Source: Saccharothrix sp. S26
Lineage (GTDB): Bacteria; Actinomycetota; Actinomycetes; Mycobacteriales; Pseudonocardiaceae
Assembly: GCF_021390395.1 (NCBI RefSeq)
Contig: NZ_JAJUWT010000007.1
Location: forward strand, 1 to 64,000
DNA: 64,000 nt
Reading direction: 5' to 3'
A model generated the notes under the pieces. That model ran no database searches and was not told the origin of the DNA. It saw nothing but the letters and a program-made list of their open reading frames with translations. Both the position numbers and the translations under genes were made by a program. Position 1 is the first letter of the stretch, and every line of letters begins with the position of its first letter. Shown here piece after piece: positions 54,796 through 64,000 of this stretch.

Positions 54796-55315
54796 CGGCC
54801 GCCGGGCGCGCGGCGACCGTCGCCGCCGGGAGATCCTGTCCGCCACGCTGCGGGTCGTGGAGCGCGACGGCGTGGCCGGCGTCAGCCACCGGTCGGTGGC
54901 CCGTGAGGCGGGCGTGCCCACGACGTCGACCACCTACTACTACGCGACGCTGGACGACCTGCTGATCGCCACGCTCACGTGGTCGGCCGAGGAGATGGCC
55001 GCGAGCTTCCGCGAGGTGCCCCTCACGCCCGCCGCCGTGGCCCGGTTCATCGCCGACGCCGCCGGCGCGCACCGGGGGCGCACGCTCGCCGAGTACGAGC
55101 TGTACCTGCTGGCGGCACGCCGCCCGGAGCTGCGCCCCGCCGCCCGGCGGTGGGTCTCGCTCATGGCCGAGGTCGCCGGACCGCGCGACCCGGTGCGGCT
55201 GCGGGCGGTCCTCGCGGGCCTCGACGGGCTGCTGATCCAGGCGTTGATCGCGGATTTCCCCCCAATGGCGGAGGATTTGGAGCCGGTCGTGTCCCTTCTG
55301 ATGCTCGGCGGATGA
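54782..55315 (+). CDS. TetR-family regulator of the SMR gene
   Basis: 177 residues. HTH domain: RRREILSATLRVVERDGVAGVSHRSVAREAGVPTTSTTYYYATLDDLL (~14-60). The C-terminal domain is helical (AEYELYLLAARRPELRP). It overlaps the SMR gene by 14 bp (GTG 54782), so it is probably autoregulated with that pump. The product also overlaps the next frame (ATGA at 55312). Confidence 0.85.
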   Translation: MPPPDGRRARGDRRRREILSATLRVVERDGVAGVSHRSVAREAGVPTTSTTYYYATLDDLLIATLTWSAEEMAASFREVPLTPAAVARFIADAAGAHRGRTLAEYELYLLAARRPELRPAARRWVSLMAEVAGPRDPVRLRAVLAGLDGLLIQALIADFPPMAEDLEPVVSLLMLGG

Positions 55316-55338
55316 CCTTCGCGCGGGACACTGGTGCC

Positions 55339-55908
55339 ATGAGGTTCGCCGGTCGTGAGTCGTGGCAGGTGTCGCACGGGACGAATCAGACGGTCAACAC
55401 CGCTCTGTTCATCCGCGACACGCTCGCGCTCTCGGTCGAGACCGTGCCCGAGCTGCCCGGCCTCGACCCCTCGGTGCCGGTCGTCGTGCCGCCGGGGGTC
55501 GACCGGGCGGCCGCGGCCGAGGAGTGGCTCGGCTGGTGGGCCGACGTGCTCGACCACGCCCGCGCCGAGCTGCCCGGCGGCTCGCCGTCCGACCCGTCCG
55601 GCCAGTCGTTGCAGGTCCGGCCCGCGCTGCGGGCGGCCGTGCTGGCCCTGGGCGCGGCGGCGGCCGAGTACGACCAGCGGTACGTGACGTCACGCGGCGC
55701 GTTGCCCATCGGCGAGGTCGTGCGCGGCGTCGAGGGCAGGCTCGGGCGGTACGTGCGGCCGTTCCGGCTGGTGATCACCGAGGTGCCGGTGCAGGGCATG
55801 GTGTGGGAGCGGATGACCGAGACGCACGTCATCGCCTCGCAGCGCTTCCTGGTCGACCCGACCCGCTCCGCGCCCGCCCTGCGCGCCGTCGTCGAGTCCC
55901 TGGCCTGA
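55339..55908 (+). CDS. Hypothetical protein
   Basis: 189 residues starting RFAGRESWQVSHGTNQ. No motif or membrane helix; segments include PGVDRAAAAEEWLGWWADVLDHARAELP and RLVITEVPVQGMVWERMTETHVIASQRF. ATG 55339 lies 6 nt after GACACT, a TANNNT-like -10, so a leaderless start is favoured over ATG 55312, which overlaps the tetR stop. Unrecognised family; function unknown. Confidence 0.65.
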   Translation: MRFAGRESWQVSHGTNQTVNTALFIRDTLALSVETVPELPGLDPSVPVVVPPGVDRAAAAEEWLGWWADVLDHARAELPGGSPSDPSGQSLQVRPALRAAVLALGAAAAEYDQRYVTSRGALPIGEVVRGVEGRLGRYVRPFRLVITEVPVQGMVWERMTETHVIASQRFLVDPTRSAPALRAVVESLA

Positions 55909-56045
55909 CCCCTGCCCGCTGACGGAGCGCTGACCGCGGGGGTAGGGACAACCCCCGTATCCGGTCGGGGGCCTTCCCGGTGGGCCGGCCCTCCCGGTGC
56001 CCCTAGCTTGAACGTCGACAGGTCTTGACGGTTGAGGGGGCAGCG

Positions 56046-56834
56046 GTGGTTAAGCGGATCGCGTTGGCGGCCGGGGTGGTGGTGGTCGCGGCGCTGGCGC
56101 TCACGTCGTGCGTGCGGCTGGTGCAGAACGGCTTCGACGACAGCCACACGGTGTCCGAGCAGGTGACCGAGGTGCGGCTGCGGAACGGCTCCGGCAACGT
56201 GGTCGTCCGCGGCGAGGAGGGCGCCACCGCGACCGAGATCCGCCGCCGCGTCGAGTACCCCAAGGACGTCGACAAGCCCGGCGGCGTGTCCCACCGCGTG
56301 GAGGGCTCCACCCTCGTGCTGGACGGCTGCGGCAGCCGCTGCTCGGTGGACTACGAGGTCACGGTCCCGTCCAAGGACGTCCGGATCACGGGCGAGAACT
56401 CCTCCGGCGACGTCCGGATCGAGGGCGTGGCCGGCGTCGAGGTCGAGATCGGCTCCGGTGACGCGACCTTCCGCGACGTCGCGGGCGTGGTGCGCGTCGA
56501 CAACAGCTCGGGCGACCTGGAGGTGGCCGGCGTCGGCGGCGAGTTCACCGGCAAGGTCGGCTCCGGCACCACCAGGCTGTCCGACATGCGAGGCCCGGTC
56601 ACCGTCGACAGCAGCTCCGGCGACGTGACCGTGCGGCTCGCCGCGGTCAACTCCGTGCGGGCCGACGCGGGCAGCGGCAACGTGACCGTCGACGTGCCGC
56701 AGGGCGCGTTCAAGGTCGACGTGGACGCGGGCAGCGGCGAGAAGGACATCAAGGTCGAGGACGACCCGAACGCCGCCGCCGTGCTGACCCTGCGCTCGGG
56801 CAGCGGTGACGTGACCGTGCGCCAGGCCGCCTGA
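56046..56834 (+). CDS. DUF4097-type beta-repeat lipoprotein
   Basis: 262 residues. A signal peptide (RIALAAGVVVVAALALTSC) ends in the lipobox ALTSC. The rest is a series of short beta repeats (NGSGNVVVRG, ENSSGDVRIEG, SSGDLEVAG, AGSGNVTVDV, SGSGDVTVRQ), the recurring GxxSGDV units of DUF4097 right-handed helices. It would sit on the outer membrane surface. GTG 56046 has GAGGGGGC upstream. A strong terminator follows. Function unknown. Confidence 0.82.
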   Translation: MVKRIALAAGVVVVAALALTSCVRLVQNGFDDSHTVSEQVTEVRLRNGSGNVVVRGEEGATATEIRRRVEYPKDVDKPGGVSHRVEGSTLVLDGCGSRCSVDYEVTVPSKDVRITGENSSGDVRIEGVAGVEVEIGSGDATFRDVAGVVRVDNSSGDLEVAGVGGEFTGKVGSGTTRLSDMRGPVTVDSSSGDVTVRLAAVNSVRADAGSGNVTVDVPQGAFKVDVDAGSGEKDIKVEDDPNAAAVLTLRSGSGDVTVRQAA

Positions 56835-56852
56835 TCACCCGCGCCCCCTCGT

Positions 56853-56896
56853 CGGCCCCGGTCGGTGACGCCCCGCGCGTCGCCCGACCGGGGCCG
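56853..56896 (+). terminator. 13-bp perfect stem after the DUF4097 gene
   Basis: CGGCCCCGGTCGG and CCGACCGGGGCCG pair across an 18-nt GC-rich loop, 19 bp after the stop. Confidence 0.65.
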
Positions 56897-56975
56897 TTCC
56901 GCGTCACCGGTCGTGTCCCGGATCACCCCCGCGCGGGAACACCGGAGGCACCCCGTCCGTTGGACAGGCAGAAAG

Positions 56976-57036
56976 ATTGAGCCGGGTGGACTCAAGTCCG
57001 CCGCCGCTGGCTAAACTTGAGCCGGTACCGCTCAAC
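56976..57036. promoter_or_regulatory. Two HAIR operators in the dnaK promoter
   Basis: HspR sites follow CTTGAG-N9-CTCAAG. Here ATTGAG-N9-CTCAAG (56976-56996) and CTTGAG-N9-CTCAAC (57016-57036) are arranged 40 bp apart. A TAAACT -10 (57012-57017) overlaps the second. The HspR gene is the fourth gene of the operon, so the circuit is a feedback loop. Confidence 0.88.
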
Positions 57037-57073
57037 GCGGGGCTCTCACACACGCACTACCAGGAGGAATCCA

Positions 57074-58923
<1,850 letters not shown>

Positions 58924-58927
<4 letters not shown>

Positions 58928-59637
58928 CCCAGCCCGAGGAACAGCCCCACGTGGTCGTGCGCGACCGCAGGCGCGTCGACCCCGAGACCGGCCAGGTGCG
59001 GCAGCCCCCGGCCGACGAGAACCCCGAGGCGGCCCCCGCCGACGCCCCGACCGAGCCCGCGACCGGCTCGGCCGAGGCGGCGGCCGAGGGCGGCGGCAAG
59101 CACGCCGCCCCCGAGCCGCAGGAGGAGCAGTCCGCGTCGGTCGACCCGTCCGCCGAGCTGAAGGCCCAGCTGGACGAGCGGACCGCCGACCTGCAGAGGC
59201 TGACCGCCGAGTACGCCAACTACCGCAAGCGCGTCGAGCGCGACCGGGAGCTGGTGATCACCACGGCCAAGGCGCAGGTGGCCGGCGAGCTGCTCGGCGT
59301 GCTGGACGACGTCGAGCGGGCCGGCGCGCACGGCGACCTCACCGGCGCGTTCAAGGCGGTGGCCGACAAGCTGGTCAGCGCCCTGCACGGCACCGGGCTC
59401 GAGCCGTTCGGGCACGAGGGCGAGGAGTTCGACCCGTCCGTCCACGAGGCCGTGCAGCACAGCACCTCGCCGGACGTTAGCGGGCCGACCGTCACCGCCG
59501 TGCTCCGGCGCGGCTACCGGTTCGGCGAGCGCGTGCTGCGGCCCGCGCTGGTCGCGGTGACCGACCACGAGCCGGCCGCCGAGCAGCCGGCCGACGAGGC
59601 CGTCGAGAAGCCGGTCGAAGAGCAGCAGCAGGACTGA
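58924..59637 (+). CDS. grpE: Nucleotide exchange factor GrpE
   Basis: 237 residues. The N-terminal ~90 residues are acidic and disordered; the core [41 protein letters not shown] and [23 protein letters not shown] are typical. It speeds ADP release from DnaK. The GTG start overlaps the dnaK stop (GTGA). Confidence 0.95.
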
Positions 59638-59656
59638 GGAAAGGGGGCGGCGTCCG

Positions 59657-60826
59657 TTGAGCGCTCGCGACTGGATCGAGAAGGACTTCTACCGCGAGCT
59701 GGGCGTCACCTCCGACGCCTCGGCCGACGAGATCAAGAAGGCGTACCGGAAGTTGGCGCGGGAACTGCACCCCGACGCCAACCCCGGTGACGCCAAGGCC
59801 GAGGCGCGGTTCAAGGCGGTGTCCGAGGCGTACGGCGTGCTGTCGGACACCGCGAAGCGCAAGCAGTACGACGAGGCCCGCCGCCTCTTCTCCGGGGGCG
59901 GCGGGTTCCCCGGCGGGTTCGGCGCGGGCGGCGGCGGGTTCGACGTCGGCGACCTGTTCGGCCGCCAGGGCGCGCAGGCGGGCGGCATGGGCGGTCTCGG
60001 CGACCTGCTCGGCGGCCTGTTCAACCGCCGGGGCGGCACGGCCGGGTCGGCGACCAGGCCCCGTCGTGGCGAGGACGTCGAGACCGACGTCCGGATCGAC
60101 TTCACCGAGGCCGTCAAGGGTGCGACCGTGCCCATGCGCCTGTCCAGCCCCGCGACCTGCGGCACCTGCGCCGGTTCCGGCGCGCGCCCCGGCACGTCGC
60201 CGCGGACCTGCACGAACTGCGGCGGCGCCGGCCTGGTGACCCGCAGCCAGGGCGCGTTCGCGTTCTCCGAGCCGTGCGCGGACTGCCGCGGCACCGGCCG
60301 GATCGTGGACGACCCGTGCCCGGAGTGCGACGGCGACGGCGTGAGCACGAAGACCCGGACCCTGACCATCCGCATCCCGCCGGGCGTGGACGACGGCCAG
60401 CGGATCAGGCTGGCGGGCCAGGGCGAACCGGGCCGCAACAACGGGCCCGCGGGCGACCTGTTCGTGCGCGTGCACGTCAACCCGCACCCGATCTTCGGCC
60501 GGTCGGGCAACGACCTGACCGTGACCGTGCCGGTGACCTTCCCCGAACTGGCGCTGGGCACCACGTTGACCGTGCCCACGCTGGAGGGCAAGGTGACGTT
60601 GAAGGTGCCCGCGGGCACGGCCAGCGGCCGCGTGCTCAGGGCCAAGGGCAAGGGCATCGCCCGGCGTGACGGCCAGGTCGGCGACCTGCTGATCACCCTC
60701 AACGTGGCGGTGCCGAACAACATGGATGCCGCAGCCCGGGAGGCGTTGGAGAACTACGCGTCGGTGACGGCGAAGCACGACCCGCGCGCGGAGCTCAACG
60801 CCCTGTTGGAGAAGAGGTCGGTGTGA
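59657..60826 (+). CDS. dnaJ: Chaperone DnaJ, type I
   Basis: 389 residues. J-domain with KAYRKLARELHPDANPGD (HPD), a G/F region, a zinc region with four CxxCxGxG repeats (CGTCAGSG, CTNCGGAG, CADCRGTG, CPECDGDG) and the C-terminal substrate domain. It stimulates DnaK ATPase and delivers substrates. TTG start at 59657 with GGGGGCGGCG upstream. Confidence 0.96.
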   Translation: MSARDWIEKDFYRELGVTSDASADEIKKAYRKLARELHPDANPGDAKAEARFKAVSEAYGVLSDTAKRKQYDEARRLFSGGGGFPGGFGAGGGGFDVGDLFGRQGAQAGGMGGLGDLLGGLFNRRGGTAGSATRPRRGEDVETDVRIDFTEAVKGATVPMRLSSPATCGTCAGSGARPGTSPRTCTNCGGAGLVTRSQGAFAFSEPCADCRGTGRIVDDPCPECDGDGVSTKTRTLTIRIPPGVDDGQRIRLAGQGEPGRNNGPAGDLFVRVHVNPHPIFGRSGNDLTVTVPVTFPELALGTTLTVPTLEGKVTLKVPAGTASGRVLRAKGKGIARRDGQVGDLLITLNVAVPNNMDAAAREALENYASVTAKHDPRAELNALLEKRSV

Positions 60827-61251
60827 GCTTCCCGTTCCCGCCCGGCACCGACGAGGACACCCCGTTCTTCGTCATCTCCGTGGCGGCCCAGCTGTCGGGT
60901 CTGCACGCCCAGACCCTGCGCGCCTACGACCGCCTCGGCCTGGTGTCACCGGGCCGCACGTCCGGTGGCGGGCGCCGGTACTCGATGCGCGACATCGTGC
61001 TGCTGCGCGAGGTCCAGCGGCTCTCCCAGGAGGAGGGCGTCAACCTCGCCGGCATCAAGCGGATCATCGAGCTGGAGAACGAGGTCGGCGCCCTGCGCGC
61101 CAAGGTGCAGGAACTGACCGAACAACTGTCCCACGCGATGGCCGCCGCCGAACACGCCGCCGCCTCCGTCCACGCCTCCTACCGCCGCGACCTCGTGCCG
61201 GTGCGCCACGAGACGGCCTTGGTCGTGTGGAAGCCGAACACCAAGCGCTGA
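60823..61251 (+). CDS. hspR: Heat-shock repressor HspR
   Basis: 142 residues, MerR-like. DNA-binding helices lie in FFVISVAAQLSGLHAQTLRAYDRLGLV (~15-41) with the wing GRTSGGGRRYSMRDIVLLREV. A coiled coil follows (GALRAKVQELTEQLSHAM). It represses its own operon through the two HAIR sites with DnaK as co-repressor (known from Streptomyces and mycobacteria). The GTG overlaps dnaJ (GTGA). Confidence 0.95.
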   Translation: MSFPFPPGTDEDTPFFVISVAAQLSGLHAQTLRAYDRLGLVSPGRTSGGGRRYSMRDIVLLREVQRLSQEEGVNLAGIKRIIELENEVGALRAKVQELTEQLSHAMAAAEHAAASVHASYRRDLVPVRHETALVVWKPNTKR

Positions 61252-61488
61252 GGCCCTGGGGTCGCCCAATAGGGTGATCATGTCGCGAAAATGTACGGAA
61301 ACACCGTTCCCGTACCTCGGTTAGAACGAGGAACCCCGCGACCCCCCAACCACCCCAACCTTCTCCACCGCACCGACGGCGCCAGACCACCTCGGCACGA
61401 ACCCCGACCGAGCCCGGACCCTGACCGGCCCCGGACCACACCGGGCCAGGCCCGGCGGGACGAAGCGAAACGGGGCCAGACTGGACCC

Positions 61489-62166
61489 GTGGACTTCCTC
61501 TTCGTGCACGGCACCACCCAGTCACCGGCGGCGTGGCGGCCGGTCGAGGAGCTGCTCCGGCAGCGCGGCCACCGCACCGTGGCCGTGGACCTGCCGACCG
61601 ACCGGCCGGAACTGCTCGCCGCCGACTACGCCGCGATCGCCCGCGCCCAGGCGGGCGACGCGCTGGCCCCGGTCCTGGTCGGCCACTCCGGCGCGGGTCT
61701 GCTGATGCCGGCCATCGCGCGTGCGGTCGGGGCGTCGCACCTGGTGTGGGTGGCGGCGATGATCCCGGGGCCCGTGTCGCTGGCCGACGAGCTGGCGGTC
61801 GAGGCCGGCGAGATGTTCAACCCGGAGTGGCGCGGCCTCACCGAGCCGCCCACCGCGGACCCCGTGGTGGCGTCGTACTTCCTGTTCCACGACTGCGACC
61901 TGGCCGGCGTGCGGGCGGGGCTGCGGACGTTGCGGCTGTTCTACCCCGCGGCGACGTACCGCGAGGTGCACCCGTTGCCGGACTTGCCGTCGACGTACGT
62001 GCTGCCGCGCGACGACCGCACGTTGCGGCCGTCGTGGATGCGGCGGGCCGCGCGGGAGCGGCTCGGGGTGGAGGCGATCGAGGTCGACGGTGGGCACTGT
62101 CCGCAGACCAGCCGGCCCGGCACGGTGGCGGCCGTGCTGGGGGCGGTGCGGCCGCAGCCGGTGTGA
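61489..62166 (+). CDS. Alpha/beta hydrolase
   Basis: 225 residues. It opens VDFLFVHGTTQSPAAWRPV, the nucleophile is in LVGHSGAGLLM, the acid probably in VLPRDDRTLRP, and the histidine in VDGGHCPQTSRP. Small esterase-type fold with no signal. GTG 61489 follows CAGACT at a short gap, so a leaderless start is favoured; an in-frame start nearly 200 bp upstream would add a proline-rich non-conserved tail. Substrate unknown. Confidence 0.8.
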   Translation: MDFLFVHGTTQSPAAWRPVEELLRQRGHRTVAVDLPTDRPELLAADYAAIARAQAGDALAPVLVGHSGAGLLMPAIARAVGASHLVWVAAMIPGPVSLADELAVEAGEMFNPEWRGLTEPPTADPVVASYFLFHDCDLAGVRAGLRTLRLFYPAATYREVHPLPDLPSTYVLPRDDRTLRPSWMRRAARERLGVEAIEVDGGHCPQTSRPGTVAAVLGAVRPQPV

Positions 62167-62179
62167 CGGACGGTCACGG

Positions 62180-62219
62180 GGTCACCTGATCCGGGGATGC
62201 GAGGTCACCTGATCCGGGG
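62180..62219. repeat. 17-bp direct repeat with 23-bp period
   Basis: GGTCACCTGATCCGGGG occurs at 62180-62196 and 62203-62219, between two convergent genes. Role unclear. Confidence 0.6.
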
Positions 62220-62276
62220 GTGTGCGGTGGCGTCCAGTGGGGGGTAGGTGAAGGTGAAAAAGTTTCGGGAAGGTGT

Positions 62277-63452
62277 TCAGTCCAGCGTGAACGGGTCGTA
62301 CTTGATCCGGTCCAGCGGGGTGCCGGCGACCAGCATCCGCGACACGGTCGCCCGGATCATGGACGGCGAGCCGCACACCAGCACGTCCCGGTCCTGCCAC
62401 GCCCCGTACCGCGTCACCACGTCGGCCAGCGTGCCCTGCTCCACACCACGCGCACCGGGATCCGACTCCAGCACCGGCACGACGGTCAGCCACGGGTTCG
62501 TCATCGCGAACCGCTGGAGGTTGTCCAAGTCGTACAGGTCCTCCCGCGTCCGCCCACCCATGAACAGGTGCACCCGCGGGTTCTCGCCCCACTGCGCCAT
62601 CTCGTCGATGATCGCGTGCATCGGCGCGACCCCGGTCCCGCCGGCGACCATCAGCACGTCCCGCCCGGACTTGCGGTCGACGCCCAGCCGGCCCATCGGC
62701 GGGCCGATCCGCCACACGTCACCCGGTTGGGTGTGCCCGACGATCGACCGGCTGACCCACCCGCCCTCGACCGAACGGATGTGGAACTCGATGATGCCGT
62801 CCTCGCGGGGCGCGTTCGCGGGCGAGTAGTACCGCCACAGCCGAGCGCGCTGCGGCGTCTCGACGCTGACGTACTGCCCGGCCCGGTACCCGACGGGGTG
62901 GTCGGGTTGCAGCCGCACGACCGCCAGGTCCCAGCTCACCCGCTGGTGGTCCAGCACGGTGGCGTGCCAGTAGGCCGGGCCGTCGTCGGCGGCCGCCGCC
63001 TCCTGCATCGCCCGCGCCATGATCGTGTACGCCTCGGCCCAGGCCATCTCGACCTTCGGCGTCCACGCGGGCCCGGCGAACTTCTTCACCGCCGCCAGCA
63101 ACGCCGTCCCGACCGACTCGTAGTGCACGTTCACCACGCCGAACTTGCGGTGGTCGCGGCCGAGCTGGCGCAGGAACGGGATCAGGTCGTCCGGCCGGTC
63201 CACCATCTGCACGACGTGGACCAGGGCGCGCAGCAGTCGGCTGCGCTGGACCTCCATGTTCACGGGGAACATCTCACGGGTCGCCGGCGCGAGGCTGAAG
63301 AGCATGCCGTAGAAGAACTTGGCTACCTCTTCGGCGCGCGGCTCCACCACCGCGAAGCTCTCCCGGATCATCCGCACCATGGCGGTGACACCAGGAGGAG
63401 GTTCTCGGTGTGGTGGGCTCGGGATGGGGCTCAACACGGCGTTCGCAGTCAT
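62277..63452 (-). CDS. Flavohaemoglobin-like protein (globin plus FAD/NAD reductase)
   Basis: 391 residues. Globin domain ~22-150 with the proximal histidine probably in RQLGRDHRKFGV, preceded by FYGMLFSLAPATREMFPV. FAD-binding part shows RLWRYYSPANAP (RxYS) and the NAD-binding part shows VAGGTGVAPMHAII. The C-terminal DVLVCGSPSMIRATV is typical of the FNR fold. Relatives act as NO dioxygenases or nitrite-linked reductases. The globin resembles single-domain bacterial types more than Hmp. ATG 63452 has only a weak site upstream. Confidence 0.82.
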   Translation of the reverse strand: MTANAVLSPIPSPPHREPPPGVTAMVRMIRESFAVVEPRAEEVAKFFYGMLFSLAPATREMFPVNMEVQRSRLLRALVHVVQMVDRPDDLIPFLRQLGRDHRKFGVVNVHYESVGTALLAAVKKFAGPAWTPKVEMAWAEAYTIMARAMQEAAAADDGPAYWHATVLDHQRVSWDLAVVRLQPDHPVGYRAGQYVSVETPQRARLWRYYSPANAPREDGIIEFHIRSVEGGWVSRSIVGHTQPGDVWRIGPPMGRLGVDRKSGRDVLMVAGGTGVAPMHAIIDEMAQWGENPRVHLFMGGRTREDLYDLDNLQRFAMTNPWLTVVPVLESDPGARGVEQGTLADVVTRYGAWQDRDVLVCGSPSMIRATVSRMLVAGTPLDRIKYDPFTLD

Positions 63453-63880
63453 GGTCCGGGCGCAGTCTCCACGTTTCTGGCGGCGCCAGCAAGGGCGCTA
63501 CGTCCTCGTCAAGCTTCCATCCCCGACGAGGGGACACTAACCCGCCAACTGGCCGGTCGACTCCTTGATGCCACCTTCGAGTGCAGTGCGATCACGGACG
63601 GTCGCACAGCGTTGCGGCGAACGGGTGGACATTCCCTTCCACGTATACCGAATCCGACGCTTGCGTCCCACCGCCAGGCGAACGCTCCCCTCGGGGACGT
63701 GGGCAACGCGACACGAACCGGAGTTCCGTCGACGTTTCGCCGGCCCACGTTCACCCTGGTGGCGGCCGGCAGACCGCACCGGTGCGGTGGGCCGCAGTCG
63801 CCTGTGGATTCCCACCTGCGGATTGTGGACAACTCAGGTGCCGGTGTGGACAACCGGCTGCGACATGTGGGTGACGGGTG
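63453..63880. other. Intergenic stretch without a supportable gene
   Basis: About 430 bp between two minus-strand genes. Small frames exist on both strands but lack start signals or motifs. I see no convincing terminator or operator. Confidence 0.4.
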
Positions 63881-64000
63881 TCAGCCCTGCTCGGCCCGCT
63901 CGGCTGCGCTGCGTTCAACGCAGAACTCGTTGCCCTCCGGGTCGGCCAGCACGACCCACCCCTTGCCGTCGGGCCGGCGCATGTCCGACACCAGCGTCGC
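63881..64000 (-). CDS. VOC (glyoxalase-fold) protein, C-terminal part (partial)
   Basis: The last 39 residues of a gene that runs beyond the window: RRPDGKGWVVLADPEGNEFCVERSAAERAEQG. The ADPEGNEFC motif is the usual ending of VOC-fold proteins. Stop at 63881-63883. Nothing more can be said of its function. Confidence 0.7.
   Translation of the reverse strand, partial: ATLVSDMRRPDGKGWVVLADPEGNEFCVERSAAERAEQG

Overview
The window looks like a chromosomal segment of a high-GC actinomycete. It has GC-rich codon third positions, many GTG starts, many leaderless promoters (TANNNT about 5-8 nt before the start codon), an HspR-controlled dnaK-grpE-dnaJ-hspR operon, and a gene set shared with mycobacteria (htdX-fabG4-fadA2, a fadE5-like gene, etfD, SCP2). 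The mixture fits Pseudonocardiaceae (Saccharothrix, Actinosynnema or Lentzea type). The genus is an inference from gene content, not a match result.

Layout. 1-10.2 kb: the tail of an IS982-type transposase, a ROK sugar kinase, a beta-helix-like membrane protein, a three-gene polar amino acid ABC importer, a GH63-type glycosidase and an M20 peptidase. 10.2-14.2 kb: a branched-chain 2-oxoacid dehydrogenase operon (bkdABC) behind a promoter region with three palindromes. 14.2-24.6 kb: a second repeat-containing membrane protein, a MerR regulator, a frameshifted VOC gene, then a lipid block: acyl-CoA dehydrogenase, SCP2 protein, TetR regulator, HSL-type esterase, OhrR-like MarR, htdX-fabG4 and fadA2. 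24.6-34.5 kb: an OmpA-type lipoprotein, a tandem 22-bp repeat, a SIMPL protein, an AAA ATPase, an unlisted 48-residue basic protein, an NHL/thioredoxin protein, a stand-alone GroES-like protein, a VanW-type wall protein and a DUF1206 membrane protein. 34.6-42.6 kb: fadE5-like dehydrogenase, an orphan response regulator, a sodium:solute symporter, a 3'-truncated methyltransferase abutting a second OhrR-like MarR gene, and an APH-fold kinase.

42.82-49.29 kb is a fossil integrative element in tRNA-Gly(CCC). A 78-bp direct repeat of the tRNA 3' half plus its terminator flanks a lower-GC insert. The insert carries a dead tyrosine integrase, a dead GIY-YIG gene, an IS5-like remnant, a membrane protein of unknown role and one intact gene coding for a DUF262-plus-HNH (GmrSD-like) protein, a candidate defence nuclease. 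49.4-56.9 kb: dcd, a CDF metal transporter, a broken secreted-protein gene, a holin-like membrane protein, etfD, an SMR pump with its TetR, and a DUF4097 lipoprotein. 57-61.3 kb: the heat-shock operon with two HAIR operators. The end holds an alpha/beta hydrolase, a flavohaemoglobin-like protein and a partial VOC gene.

How genes work together. The most interesting pattern is a 12-bp palindrome of the type TAC(T/C)-N4-(A/G)GTA. It sits as 16-bp-spaced tandem pairs between SCP2 and tetR and between fabG4 and fadA2, as a 24-bp-spaced pair upstream of the fadE5-like gene, and once upstream of etfD. Together these genes would cover acyl-CoA dehydrogenation, later beta-oxidation steps and electron transfer from ETF to the membrane. 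The TetR protein at 18.96 kb is the obvious candidate regulator.
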